Shown here: positions 1 to 10,457 of the stretch, piece by piece | Numbering within the stretch: position 1 is the first letter of the stretch | How the letters are laid out: each line of letters opens with the position of its first letter | DNA from: Crotophaga sulcirostris | Taxonomy: Eukaryota; Chordata; Aves; Cuculiformes; Crotophagidae | Direction of reading: 5' to 3' | Length of the DNA: 64,000 nt | Assembly: GCA_013397455.1 (NCBI GenBank) | Contig: VYZB01000388.1 | Location: 766,456-830,455 of the forward strand | Notes under the pieces: generated by a model | Told to the model about the DNA's origin: nothing | Database searches by the model: none | What the model saw: only the letters and a program-made list of their open reading frames with translations | Program-made: the position numbers and the translations under genes

Positions 1-1991
1 AGCTTCAAGTAAAGCCATAGACAAAGCCAAACATTTAATTGTACAAAGTTTTTTTTAAACTTTAGAACTGTATAATTTTCCAGTGGCATCTGTTCAGATG
101 TGTATTTTTCTTATCTATTTCCTGGAGAAGCATGAGCACAGATTCCAGAACAAAAAAAATTTAAAAATCCCAGTTTTTGATTAACAAGTATACGCACACA
201 AAAGCTGCCTTTATAAAAACGACTGATCTAATAGGATTAATGTCTTCTCCAGTAAGGAAGTACAGCTATGAAAATATATTTTTTAAACATTAAAGGTTTG
301 TTTTTAGAATAGAATTGTTCAGTCTGCCTACTGTCCTAAACACCCCTTGATGAGCTTCGTTCAGCTTTAAGTTCATGTCATAGAAAGAACAATTTGTCCA
401 GAAAATGTGTCAAGAACTTAACTAATTAAGTAATAATTCTATCAAGGATTTTCAGAATACTTCTTAGCAAGACAGAAGCCATAATCAACTACAGCAACAC
501 ATCTAAAACATTGAATAAAACATTATTTGACTCTAGGTACACCCCTAAAATCTTCAGCTTACAATACTATGAAACATACTTCGGTGTTTGTCATACTGAC
601 TATTGCTTAACTACAGCTTTAATCACTTAATCAAATTTCCACATCCTATAATAAATTAAAGCTATTTCCCATAAAAATCCTGTTGTAACTCTGCATTTAA
701 CACATATCTAAATCCCAGTCAAGGAAGTTACATATATCAGAGGGCAGGGAGATCTCATGAAGTCTGTAACAGCCGTTCGCAAGATATAAAAAGCAGAGCA
801 GGGAATGACATTTTCAGAGAGATCCCAGGATTGTGAAACAAACCTATCCTACAGGAAGACTGGGGAATGCTTCTGGGCCACATTTTATTTCATTTTGATT
901 GACAAGAGACAACAGCACTCTTGCACACCAGAGCTGAGTCAAGCTAAGAGGTCTTCAAGTCATCTGTGCAATTAACAATTGTCACTTAAGATCACTGTAC
1001 ACATAACTGATGGGTTTGTAAATGCAAAGGACAAAGAGACTTATTGTCCCCCTATTTCTACCAGAAAAAGACTTAAGACCTGGAAATATTTGGATTTTCC
1101 ACAAATTCATGGAACGAACTGACAAGTGTCCAATATAAGACAAGCTATCCCTGAAGGAATGTTACAATTCTGATTTCAAGCTTTCAGTGTCTTTCAGAAA
1201 TAGAGGAAACGCAGCCTCATTCACTAATGAACATTTGCTGAATAAATATGCAAATCAGTCCCAAAACTAATTAGAGAAAAGACAGGAAGGGTCTTGCCAT
1301 TATCTATTATACCATAAAAATAACAGGAAAAAAAAAACAACAAAGGCAGCCCAAGCTTTAAATGTGAGGCTGTGGATGGATCTCAAGGGACCTGTTAAGC
1401 CCTGACACACCTGTACAGCTTCATGGCATAATACACAAACATTTTCTATCTCGGGAACCAAATATGCACTCTACACATTCTGCTGATTACAGCCACCCTT
1501 GCACTGACAGGCTTCTGCAGCTTTGTCTCCCTTATAGCTCCATAGTTTCCTTCTGTACTTACCCCTTCATCTTAATCTCTAATATCCTCTGAGTATCTAA
1601 CATAGACAAGAAATTCCTACCTTCTGAGCAGCGAAAAAATGCAAAAATATATTGCAAAATGTTTACCTGTGATCCAGATGAAAAGAGCATCTTTACTCTA
1701 TTCCCCCACTCCTAACCTGTACCCAACAAAATTATTTATAGGCTTTTCTGTTACTTCTTTTATTCAAGACAGGGCTTTTTGTTAGGCAGATTTGTTTTTC
1801 TGAGAAAGGGTAGCTTTTTTCTGAGAAAGGGTAGCTGTCATGTGTCTGCCCTAAGGAAACAAAATTGAAACCAGAACTTTACAATGACTAATTGCACCCT
1901 TTCACAATGGCAGCTAAGTTAAGAGAGTGCTTTTCCTTTGTTATACTTTGAACTAGAACAGATATGCAGCTCAACAGCCTGTTATACTTAC
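1..1991 (-). other. RIC8B: RIC8B intron 2 (left part)
   Basis: This sequence lies downstream of the 48-bp RIC8B exon 2, whose donor (gtaagt) sits at its right edge. I looked for the next, large family exon and saw neither an open frame nor a family motif, so that exon should lie beyond base 1. The stretch is AT-rich and non-coding. The only structure seen is a perfect 21-bp tandem duplication at 1795-1836. Confidence 0.7.
1795..1836. repeat. 21-bp perfect tandem duplication
   Basis: Two identical adjacent 21-base copies occupy 1795-1815 and 1816-1836. Each is a run of five T followed by ctgagaaagggtagct. It lies in RIC8B intron 2, and its perfect identity suggests a recent local duplication. 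No function is implied. Confidence 0.9.
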
Positions 1992-2039
1992 TTTTCTTTT
2001 GTCTTCATCTGCTGGATCAAATCTGAAAATGCCCCGATT
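1992..2039 (-). CDS. RIC8B: RIC8B exon 2 (48 bp, 16 codons)
   Basis: Read on the minus strand, a long T-run ending in cccag is followed by 16 codons translating to NRGIFRFDPADEDKRK, then a strong gtaagt donor. This matches the RIC8 family segment that reads HRATFKFESADEDKRKK in human RIC8B as I recall it; the shared core is F-x-F-[DE]-x-ADEDKRK. Both splice junctions are in phase 0, so the exon joins directly to exon 1. RIC8 proteins are cytosolic armadillo-like chaperones and guanine-nucleotide exchange factors for G-protein alpha subunits; the B paralogue acts on the Gs/Golf class. The exon is too short to appear as an isolated open frame. Downstream exons lie outside the window. Confidence 0.88.
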
Positions 2040-4313
2040 CTGGGAAAAAAAAAAAAAAAAGAGAAGAGTTTGCATTTGTTACATGAACGTCAGCTGCTAA
2101 GGATGTAATATCTGCAAAACTGTTATAAAACTTTAGGATTCTGGTTAAAATCAGCCTTAGATACTGAGGCCATAACCACATCCTTCACGTCCTTTCCATT
2201 TCTACTCAACAGAAAGAGCTTTACTAGGTGGCTCCAACTAATGATTTTACTACTGGTGAAGAGTAAATGTTTACCTGTGGGCAGTCTTTCTCACACAGGT
2301 TAACAGTCTCACATGTGGCCCTTCACTGGGTGAAAAATGTCAGCTACACCCTTGTGTTTTACAAGCATCTTATTACTCAGACTCCTGCACAAGCAGTTCT
2401 TGCTTACAAGCTTTTGACTGCACTTTAAAGCATCCCAAACCAGAACAACCAGAGGATAATCTTGCCCAGAAAACGAGCAGTACAAATCAAATAAGCCTTA
2501 CTATAGAAACCACCAGCTTCCATGTTGTGGCAGTTTCCAAAATACGTTGCCAAGGTATTTGTTTCTCTGGTGCAGTTAAAGACAAGACAGATACGGTGTA
2601 ACAACAACTACAGATTTCCTGTTAAACAATTCCAACAGTAATTGAATCTAGTTTGATGATAGTATCCTGAAGTATGTTATTAGCTAAATACTATTCGAAT
2701 GACACAAAGTTTATTTTGCCATTAAAAATTAAAACCTCGATTTCTATTATTCCTAGCACAGAACCTGCTACATTGCACGAGTGGCTGAAAAACAAAAGTG
2801 ACCCTCTGTACCACATGGGCTGGGCCTCTTGCCTTTCATGTCACATGCTCAAAATTACACAGAAAGGGCTTGGACATCTACCCTACCATCAAGTGTTACT
2901 GGTATCAGTTAGATCCCCGAGGAGGGTAGGAAAACAGTTCCTCTCCTTTCTCTTACAGGGGTCCAAATAACACTGCTGAGCCACACAAGTTCAGCAAAAT
3001 GCCAGCCAAAAGCATGGGAACATTAAACGAGGAGCAATTAACCAAGAGACAGCAATCTCTTCTTTTGTCAGTTTCCAAAAATGCTCATGTGCAAATGTAA
3101 TGTAGTGACAGTAAGGAGTCCAAGCACTGGAGGAAGAGAGATCTGGAATAATCGTTGCAAATGAAACAGCACAGAGAAGCAAGGACTGACCTATTATATT
3201 CTTTCATTATAGTCATTCTACAGCCACCTGCACCTCAGAACAACACTTACTCTACCCTTTTTCTTCAATTAAAGTATATTTAATTGGTTACTGGAAAAAT
3301 CTAAGGAAATATAAAGCCCAAAAGAGGCACGGGTAAAGATCTAGAACCTGAAGTACTCTGCACAGCCTTTGCTGGCCCACAGACAAAACAGATCTGAGTT
3401 AGCAATGCATTCCACAGAAAGAAAGGTGCAGGAAACATCACGGCAAACTTCTTAACAAGAAGCACAATAAGAAAATGCCGTATTGAGCCAGTATTAAAAG
3501 ATTCCCATCCCACTTCAAAATAAGTATTTTGCTACACACAATTCCAAGATTTCACTCAAACACTTGAAATGCCAGAATAGAAACCACATCAGCTTCCACT
3601 CTGTCCTTGAGAATTCAACCCAAGCCTAAATTATTTATCTGGGGAAGCTGCTGAGAAGGCATAACATCCAGCACAGCAAAATGAATAAATCATGTTTCTG
3701 TGCGCTTTTTGACTGAATGCATTTAACAAAGGGTCATTTGTGAGAGTAATGACAGAAGATAAAAGGTTCCCTCACTCAGAATCAATGAAGTTAGATACAT
3801 CTAATGAACTCTAGACCTACCAGTCCTTCAGAGAAAGTGCCCTGCTGCTGCGTTAATCTGTACATTGGAGTTTCATGTGTAAAGGCAGCCTACACCAAGA
3901 TTGTTGCTCAAACTTCTTCTAAAAGCTAAAGTTTGAGTGAAAACATCAGTTACTGCCATTGTCAGACTTAAAATGTACTGCACATAAGGCAGCAAACTTC
4001 AAGCCATCTCCTGGAGGCTGAAGAATAACCACACATCAATCCACATTCATTTGGCTTTTCCCTGATACCAGAGCTAGGAATCTTTAACTAAACACCTGAA
4101 CATTTGCAACAGATTCCTAACTTTCAGCAGATATTTAGTTCAACGCAAGTGCATCTGAATTACGTCCAAAGCCAAACTGTGAGTCAGTACCAGCTTCAGA
4201 GACTTTTGCACCAGCCACGGAAGTGTCTTGGCAAACGACAGACACCTGATGGGTCGAGATGTGCTCTTTAGAAATGGTCTGTAGAGCTCTACTAAAACCA
4301 AGGTGTCAGAATG

Positions 4314-4675
4314 NNNNNNNNNNNNNNNNNNNNNNNNNNNNNNNNNNNNNNNNNNNNNNNNNNNNNNNNNNNNNNNNNNNNNNNNNNNNNNNNNNNNNNN
4401 NNNNNNNNNNNNNNNNNNNNNNNNNNNNNNNNNNNNNNNNNNNNNNNNNNNNNNNNNNNNNNNNNNNNNNNNNNNNNNNNNNNNNNNNNNNNNNNNNNNN
4501 NNNNNNNNNNNNNNNNNNNNNNNNNNNNNNNNNNNNNNNNNNNNNNNNNNNNNNNNNNNNNNNNNNNNNNNNNNNNNNNNNNNNNNNNNNNNNNNNNNNN
4601 NNNNNNNNNNNNNNNNNNNNNNNNNNNNNNNNNNNNNNNNNNNNNNNNNNNNNNNNNNNNNNNNNNNNNNNNNNN
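4314..4675. other. Assembly gap (362 N)
   Basis: A run of N in RIC8B intron 1. Its right side is abruptly GC-rich and repetitive, which probably explains the failure to sequence through. Open frames that cross it are artefacts. Confidence 1.
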
Positions 4676-4790
4676 GGCCGGGCGGGGAGGGGGGGGTGGA
4701 CAGGACACGCCATGACACGACGGGAGGGGGACAGGACAGGACACGGGGGGACACGACCACACGGTGGGGGGACACCACACACGCCTGTCT
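4676..4790. repeat. GC-rich imperfect repeat beside the gap
   Basis: The sequence is built of imperfect copies of a GGACA/GACAC core (ggacaggacac, gggggacaggacaggacac, ggggggacacgaccacac, ggggggacaccacacac) with several G-runs of five or more on the plus strand. It starts directly at the edge of the N-run, so the array may continue into the gap. It lies in the first intron of RIC8B, close to exon 1. Confidence 0.65.
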
Positions 4791-4809
4791 CCTCCCCCCG
4801 GCCCGTTAC

Positions 4810-4935
4810 CTCCTCGTTGTACCGCGCCAGGACACACTCCACGGCCTCGGCGGCGGCGGCAGCGCCGCCACCACCACCGCCGCCGCGCCCCTCCACGGCC
4901 TCCAGCACAGCACCCAGCTCCATGCCCAGCTCCAT
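4810..4935 (-). CDS. RIC8B: RIC8B exon 1, coding part (42 codons)
   Basis: The minus-strand frame from ATG at 4935 begins MELGMELGAVLEAVEG, runs through a Gly7 and Ala5 tract and ends AEAVECVLARYNEE at a GT donor (gtaacg). The last 14 residues align with the N-terminal helix of the RIC8 family: human RIC8B reads AGAIERVLRDYSDK and RIC8A reads a similar EALRSYNQE from memory. The phase-0 donor fits exon 2. The start is ambiguous: a 12-bp tandem duplication creates two in-frame ATGs at 4935 and 4923. The Gly/Ala tract has no counterpart in the mammalian proteins as I recall them. RIC8B rather than RIC8A is preferred because of the adjacent RFX4 gene in the same orientation. The product is cytosolic and assists folding and activation of G-alpha-s-type subunits. 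Confidence 0.82.
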
Positions 4936-5021
4936 GCCCGCCGCCCCGGCGGCCGCCGCCCCGGCGCGCCCTGACCTCCCGCCCCCCGTGACGCCACGCG
5001 ACGCGACGGGAGCCGCGCGCT

Positions 5022-5068
5022 ATTGGCTGGGGCGGGCGGCCGCGTGCGCCCCCGAGCTCTCCCATTGG
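5022..5068 (-). promoter_or_regulatory. RIC8B: Pair of CCAAT boxes upstream of RIC8B
   Basis: Two CCAAT motifs in gene orientation, at 5022-5026 and 5064-5068, lie 42 bp apart and about 90-130 bp upstream of the first ATG. Both have the flanks agCCAAT that are typical of NF-Y sites. Spacing of about four helical turns is common for cooperating NF-Y sites. Confidence 0.6.
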
Positions 5069-5438
5069 CTACCAGTCCTGGCGGCAGGGGGGTGCGGCGA
5101 GAGGACCCCGCCTCCCGGCGCGCCAAGCGAGGGGGCGCCGCCAGGGGCGCCGCGGGCTGCGGTGCCGCGGGGCACGATGGGCGCTGTGGTCCGTGCTGGG
5201 CGGGAAAGGGCGGTGCAGCGGCGCGGGGAGAGCGAGTTCGAGTCCTGCGAGGCCGCTCCGGCTGGGAGAGCGCCCGCGGCTTGCTCTGTGGCACAAAGGA
5301 CACCCCGACACGTGCCCTCCTCATCATGCCTGTTATCGGGCAACGTCTGGCATCAAAACAAAACGCTTGTTCTCAAATCCAAACCACTGGAGTGGTGGTG
5401 GTGTGTGAAGATTCTCTGTTTCCATTTTGGCTGATGGT

Positions 5439-5530
5439 AGAATCATAGAAGCACAGAATCATAGAAGCACAGAATCATAGAATCTACGGCTGGAAAAGAC
5501 CTTTGAGATCATCGAGTCCAACCACACCTG
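5439..5530 (-). mobile_element. CR1 LINE 3' end fragment
   Basis: A minus-oriented CR1 3' end (rctggaaaagacctttgagatcatc family motif) is preceded by an expanded tail. The 16-base unit agaatcatagaagcac is repeated at 5439-5454 and 5455-5470, with a partial third copy. It sits just upstream of the RIC8B CpG island. Confidence 0.85.
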
Positions 5531-6184
5531 ATGATTGGACTGGATGAGGGCTTCCCCAACCTTAGTGATACTATGGAGAATCTCCCCCTGTCCCCACCCT
5601 GAGGGACAGCATGGCTGCCTTCCAAAAACTGCCCCCATATCCTTTAAGAGAGGGGTCGATGTATTTTTTGGAGGGTATTGACATGGGTGAGCAGCCAGGG
5701 TGGGGCGGGAGGAGAGTTGGTGGAGCCCGGCCTCTGCCGCGTTTTGCTGGCAGGGTGGCAGGGGGTGAGGGTGGGATATAACAGCAAAGCCAGGTGAGAG
5801 CCAGCACTGACAGAGCAAAGGAGAGCTGTGTCTCTGAAGTGTTCTGCGCGGCCTAGCGTGTAAACTAGAGCTGAGAAGATCTGTGGTATTTCCACATTTG
5901 GGGAGCCCAATAATCAAAATTCACTGTCCAGTCAGGAAACAATACATGGAAGTTAACAAAACCCCACAATAATAAAACTTCAGAGGGCACTGCAGTTGAT
6001 CTCTCCTTGAAGGATTTATTCCTTCAGCAGCAACTCAAGAGATGCTCCGTGGTTATGAACAGAAACCTTTCATTTCACGAATGATCAGCTCCTTGGTGGA
6101 AAATAGCACAGGGCGGGGAGGTTTCATCCACAGGTGGATAGTGGGTCCGAAGAGCACTGAAAGTGCTAAGACGTGTCATTGACT

Positions 6185-6320
6185 CACAGAATCATAGAAC
6201 GATCTGGGTTTGAAGGGACCTTAAAGATCATCCAGTTCCGACTCCCCTGCTATGAGCAGGGACATCTCCCACTGGATCAGGTTGCTCAAAGCCCCATCCA
6301 ACCTGGCCTTGAACCTGGGC
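6185..6320 (-). mobile_element. CR1 LINE 3' end fragment
   Basis: A minus-oriented CR1 fragment: agaatcatagaac tail, then gaagggaccttaaagatcat and the typical ggccttgaacctgg end. It is about 135 bp, truncated at its 5' side as usual for CR1. Confidence 0.85.
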
Positions 6321-7352
6321 TTGTGTCAGCATGTGCCTCTGTGTGACTAAAATGCAGATCCAAGCTAGGATCTGAACTGTCTTATCAGGGATTTCTTGCC
6401 ACAATGGGTTGGACTGAGATACAAAACCAGAATAATGCGGCCGTTGGATGGCAACGAGTAACAATATCCAGCCCAAAGTGCGTAGCCATTTTTTCTGACT
6501 CATGTCCGTGCATATATTAATGCAGCTTTTGAGAAAAACCCAGTGAAAGTAAACCTTTGTTAGTTTGATCTACAATTCTGTTATAAAGCATAAGACTGCT
6601 TAGATTTACTTCACAGCACAAGAAAACACGCATTTTACTTGTATATTGTCAATTAGTTGCGTTTTTTTTAAAATCAAAAAACCTAAAAAATAAAAACTGG
6701 AAAACTTTTACTGCCCTTTAAAGGCACATTGTTATTCATCATCGGTGTGTTTTAGTTTCCACTTTCGGTAGCATATGAAGGATTAGGATTTCAATGAAAG
6801 AGGGGAACAGAATAAATTGCATCCTCTAGCAAAGAACTGCCAGACCTTTTCAGATGGGTGCATACCAAGAACCCTTCCCATGTTAGTCAGCTTTATCTAA
6901 ACCTTCCAAAGCAATGTCTGCCCCTGAATTTCATGGGTTTCAGGGTCAGTCACAACAGAATTGTGGGGCTGAGGAGGTCAGAGGCCATTTTTGTCAAAGG
7001 GTAGTGACCTTAGCAGCAAGAGGTAGCCTGACAAAAACAGGATTCATGCTAGTGAATGGAGTTCTCAGTGCTCTTCCCCCGCTGAGTCTTTTTTCTACCT
7101 GGTAATGAAAAATCTTGAAGAATTGTAATGGATTTTTACATGCACACATGTATACATACATGGTGTTTTTGTGTATCTATTTTAAAATGTTATGGATGTT
7201 ATGTTAGTTATGCTGAAATATATAATATTACCATATATTATATTGTATGTATTGCACCTATGTATTTTTTTATGTATTTTAGCCCATGAAAAAGATCACA
7301 CTTTTAATGAAATGTGTATTTGTTGTGAGAAGAAAGAGAGAAAATGAGCAAC

Positions 7353-7474
7353 AAAAAAAAAAAAGGAAAAGGAAAGGGAAAAGGAAAAGGAAAAGAAAAA
7401 GAAAAAGAGAAAAAGAGAAAGAAAATGAGAAAGAGGAAGAAAAAAGAGAAAAAAAGATAAAAGAGAAAAAAAAT
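7353..7474. repeat. Polypurine tract (A/G only, GGAAAA-like units)
   Basis: Positions 7353-7425 are an uninterrupted 73-base purine run on the plus strand (aaggaaaaggaaaggg-type units). It continues to 7474 with single T interruptions at 7426 and 7458. The mirror-like A/G composition could form triplex (H-) DNA. The long Lys/Glu open frame over it is a composition artefact. Confidence 0.9.
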
Positions 7475-8550
7475 TGTGTTGTGGTTCTTCACTCAGAAAG
7501 TCTTTATTATTTCTGAGGCTGACACTGAGCAGTCTCCCTGAGCTCTCTAAGTCAGGGTTACTGAGTTGTCCCCATGCATGTTGAAGGATATGACACGTTT
7601 GTGTACTAAACTAAATTTTCTCCTCTCTTTCAGACAATGGAGGTTAGACTGTATTTGGTGTAACAAGCTGTTGCAAAAAATTACAGGAGCTGCTTCTAAC
7701 TTCCCTTGAGTGGTGCTGGGGTTCACCTCCATCCTCATCCTTCTGAAAACCCAGCTTTAAGTTACTGGTCAGTTCTGCCTACAAATGTCTCAACAATGCG
7801 TCTGGTCCTTGGAGGGACCATGGCAGGTCATGACGTACAGTCCATCAGGTACCTGAGCATAATTCAATGTTCATGTAAATGAGTGAACAGGGTCACAGTG
7901 CGCTCTTGGTACATGCCATGCAAGGCAGAGATCTGGAAAACACTGGGGAAGAGAAAGTGGATTTTTTTATTCTAGTGACACTTCCTTCTCTGTACTAACT
8001 TTTCACAGTGTTGATGAGGCAGATAGCTTTATTTTTTGTTAATAGTTAATAGTCCAGAGTCGCTGCTTTGTTTTAAACATATTCAATAACAAAGTAGGAT
8101 TTTGGTCTCAAACACATCAAAACCCCGTCTGCTAAAGACTGGCCACTGAAAAAACTTCCTCACATGATGTACCTCCTTCATGCGTAGACAATTTTGCCCA
8201 AAGGTAACTTGAGTAAGAATAAAATGAATGAGTTAGCCTGAGCCTGACCTCCCCTCCCCTTAATAAAAGTGGAGAGTAAATGTGTATTGAATAATAACAC
8301 AAGGTGACAAATGCAACATATAAGAAACTCTGATATCAGGTACCTAAAGTTAGAGATAAACTCCTGTCATGTTTCTGAAAATCCCACCAGGACCTTGGCT
8401 GAATGCTTAAGAGCCTGGACACTTGCCAGACCTGCCCTGGAACACCCTTCTTCCCTCAGTCCTTGCAGATCTCCAGCTCATTCCTGTTATTACTTTAGAC
8501 CCCAGACTCCCACCAGTTTACACACTAGGTAAATACACAAGGGCTGAGAA

Positions 8551-10184
8551 CATTGCCACTTTATTTACTTACGTAAGGAAAAATGAGTTTTTCATTTCCA
8601 GTATACCAGTGGCCACACGTTTGTTAGAAGGTACTGTAAAGAAGACAGCACATCTTACGTGCCTCAGCGAGTGCACTGGCTTGGGTGAGCAGCAGCAGCA
8701 GGACTTAAACCAGACAATGTAAAGTCATCAATCTGTTCACAACCTTGAGCCCTGAGCCCTTTCTGCTGAAAGCGCTGGTGTAGGACTACTCATTTGCTGT
8801 GTTATTTATTTTCTCAAGTCTTTAATTGGATAAAAGCATACATTATCACTTACAGGATTATTTTTAGGGTTTATTTCTGTGTTTAAGTAAATTTAAATGG
8901 TACCTATTTAATTTCAAGAACTTTATTTGAGTGTGAAAATCCCTCATATATCTTGCACAACTGTACAAATAACTCGTTTGTCCATTTTAGGCATAGACGT
9001 TGTTATCATCACACTGGGTGCTATCAAAGATTTTATTTACAAAACAATTACTAAAATGCCTGATGTCATATTTCCATTTATTTATTTCTTACCCATAGGG
9101 TAATAGGTCCACCACAATTGCTTGGTGCATTTTATAATACAGAAAAAAAAGCTATGTTAATAAAATCTAACAAAACCTCACAAATAGCTACAAATCTGAC
9201 AGAAAATGTCTAAGAAAAATTCTCCCCAAAATACAATACATTTTTCCACACATACACAGTACAGAATAAGTTCAAAGGCACAGCTTTGAATTTTGCTTTT
9301 GTAGAAGTATATAGAATTATTACCATGTGAAGGAATTGAGAGAATATTTTCATACCTGTCAATAGGTAATGAAATGAATAATCATGTTTGCATTGTCATT
9401 TTCTTTACATAATTGCTTCATATCATCATATTTAACATATGTGGCTCTGAATCCAAAATCTTCCCAGTTCCCAAGTCCCTTCTTAATCTTGTCATTACTG
9501 ACCAGAGAAATTAGATTTTTCCAGATTGTGCAAACTTAACACAAATACATATATAATAAGAACAATAGTCAACTTAAGGCAGTGTATAATTAAATGCTAC
9601 ATGTCTTTTCTTCTCTTTTGTAAAAAGTCAAACTTAGTGGATCAACAGAAAGGTGCATCAATATACAAAGTTAGGTGTAAACTGAAACCTACAACACCAC
9701 ATGTCTCTTAGGGACCCAGACAGAGGAATCGATATGAACAAGAGATGACTTGGCAGAATGTTTTTTAAGGAATGCATTAAGAGCTTGAAAGAAGAACAGA
9801 TGTCAGAGTTTTGCTGAGGGTGAATTTCTCATCTTTAATTCAAATTATAAATAGGTCCCGTTGCAGTACTTTTTTGTAAGACTTGTTAACATTTGTCAAT
9901 AAGAGAGAGGGCACTGATGTCACACAGGTTTGGCCCACATGCCAGAATTTTAAAAAGGCACATATTGGCCCCAAAAGTCGTTTAGAATAGCACAAGAATC
10001 TTTTCCGGCTACAGGAACATTCAGTCATACTGGTCTGCAATTTGCCCACATTATAAACTACGTTTATCTGCTCAGGATCTTTTCCATCTTCACCTCTCTT
10101 GAAGAAGGTCCATGAAAAGTCCCACATAACATGAAGTTTTTAGAACTCTCTTAAGTACATGGGCTTGGCTGACAGCAGTCATTT
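8551..10184 (-). other. RFX4: Probable RFX4 3' untranslated region
   Basis: Sequence immediately downstream of the RFX4 stop codon contains no repeats, is AT-rich and has no recognised gene. Several minus-strand AATAAA hexamers exist (for example near 9075, 9030, 8925 and 8555), so the cleavage site cannot be chosen from sequence. The left limit given here is the most distal of these candidates and is approximate. Confidence 0.4.
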
Positions 10185-10457
10185 TCATTTAGCCCAACCT
10201 GTAGTGGCTTCCCCATTGATGTAGGCAAAGCCAGGAAAGTGTTGCATGTGCTCATATTCAGAATTTCTGCGTGTAGTCAAGGGGGTGTACATGTCACTAG
10301 AATTTCCGTATCTTGAGGAGTGCATGGATGGGCTTGTGTAGCAGGAGTTTGCGGCTGGGACCTCCGGCCAGCGAGGAGTCACTGGTGTGGGATGCAGCCT
10401 TGGAGTACTGCTCATCAAACAGGGCTCCATTCTTGATGTTGGGCTGTTGAAAGGGTA
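10185..10457 (-). CDS. RFX4: RFX4 terminal coding exon
   Basis: The acceptor is tttttattgtag at 10458 and the exon has 90 codons plus a stop at 10185. It begins [20 protein letters not shown] and ends [23 protein letters not shown], the RFX4 C-terminus, which is nearly identical to mammals as I recall it. The segment is rich in Pro, Ser, Thr and Tyr and has no globular motif. It joins in phase 0 to exon 21657-21795 across an intron of 11.2 kb, the largest complete intron in the window. Confidence 0.96.
   Translation of the reverse strand, partial: YPFNSPTSRMEPCLMSSTPRLHPTPVTPRWPEVPAANSCYTSPSMHSSRYGNSSDMYTPLTTRRNSEYEHMQHFPGFAYINGEATTGWAK

Larger units (their letters stand above)
2040..4809 (-). 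other. RIC8B: RIC8B intron 1
   Basis: This intron of about 2.8 kb runs from the gtaacg donor at 4809 to the tttttcccag acceptor at 2040. It is AT-rich to about 4310, then interrupted by the assembly gap, then very GC-rich up to exon 1. The open frames inside it (2425-2607, 2674-2970, 2991-3182, 3301-3513) show no recognisable protein and are taken as chance. Confidence 0.8.
4676..5300. promoter_or_regulatory. RIC8B: CpG island, RIC8B promoter region
   Basis: About 600 bases have very high GC and dense CpG, in contrast to the AT-rich sequence on both sides. The island covers RIC8B exon 1 and its upstream flank. On the gene's strand it contains two CCAAT boxes (plus-strand attgg at 5022-5026 and 5064-5068), GC boxes (ggggcgggcgg about 5030-5040) and an E2F-like gggcgggaaa at 5198-5207. 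There is no obvious TATA box. This is the usual layout of a housekeeping-type promoter with dispersed starts. The exact transcription start cannot be read from sequence, and divergent plus-strand transcription is possible. Confidence 0.8.
5301..8550. other. RFX4-RIC8B intergenic region
   Basis: No coding sequence was recognised. The region holds two CR1 fragments (5439-5530 and 6185-6320) and a polypurine tract at 7353-7474. Open frames here are CR1 shadows (5459-5917), a Lys/Glu shadow of the purine tract (7286-7516) or unrecognised short frames. Confidence 0.7.

Noticed and set aside
5224..5250. gttcgagtcc resembling a tRNA B box in the CpG island
   Set aside because: The surrounding stem has a mismatch and a wobble, and no A box, anticodon arm or acceptor stem can be drawn.
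4140..5434. Several long open frames crossing the N-run on both strands
   Set aside because: They are open only because N codons cannot be stops and because the flanks are GC-rich. Apart from the RIC8B exon 1 frame they show only low-complexity Pro/Arg/Gly/Ala sequence.
5459..5917. 152-codon minus-strand frame upstream of the RIC8B island
   Set aside because: Its C-terminal part is CR1 sequence and the remainder has no recognisable domain, splice context or family match.
7286..7516. Lys/Glu-rich 76-codon frame and its Phe/Ser-rich antisense
   Set aside because: Direct translation of the polypurine tract; no independent evidence of coding.
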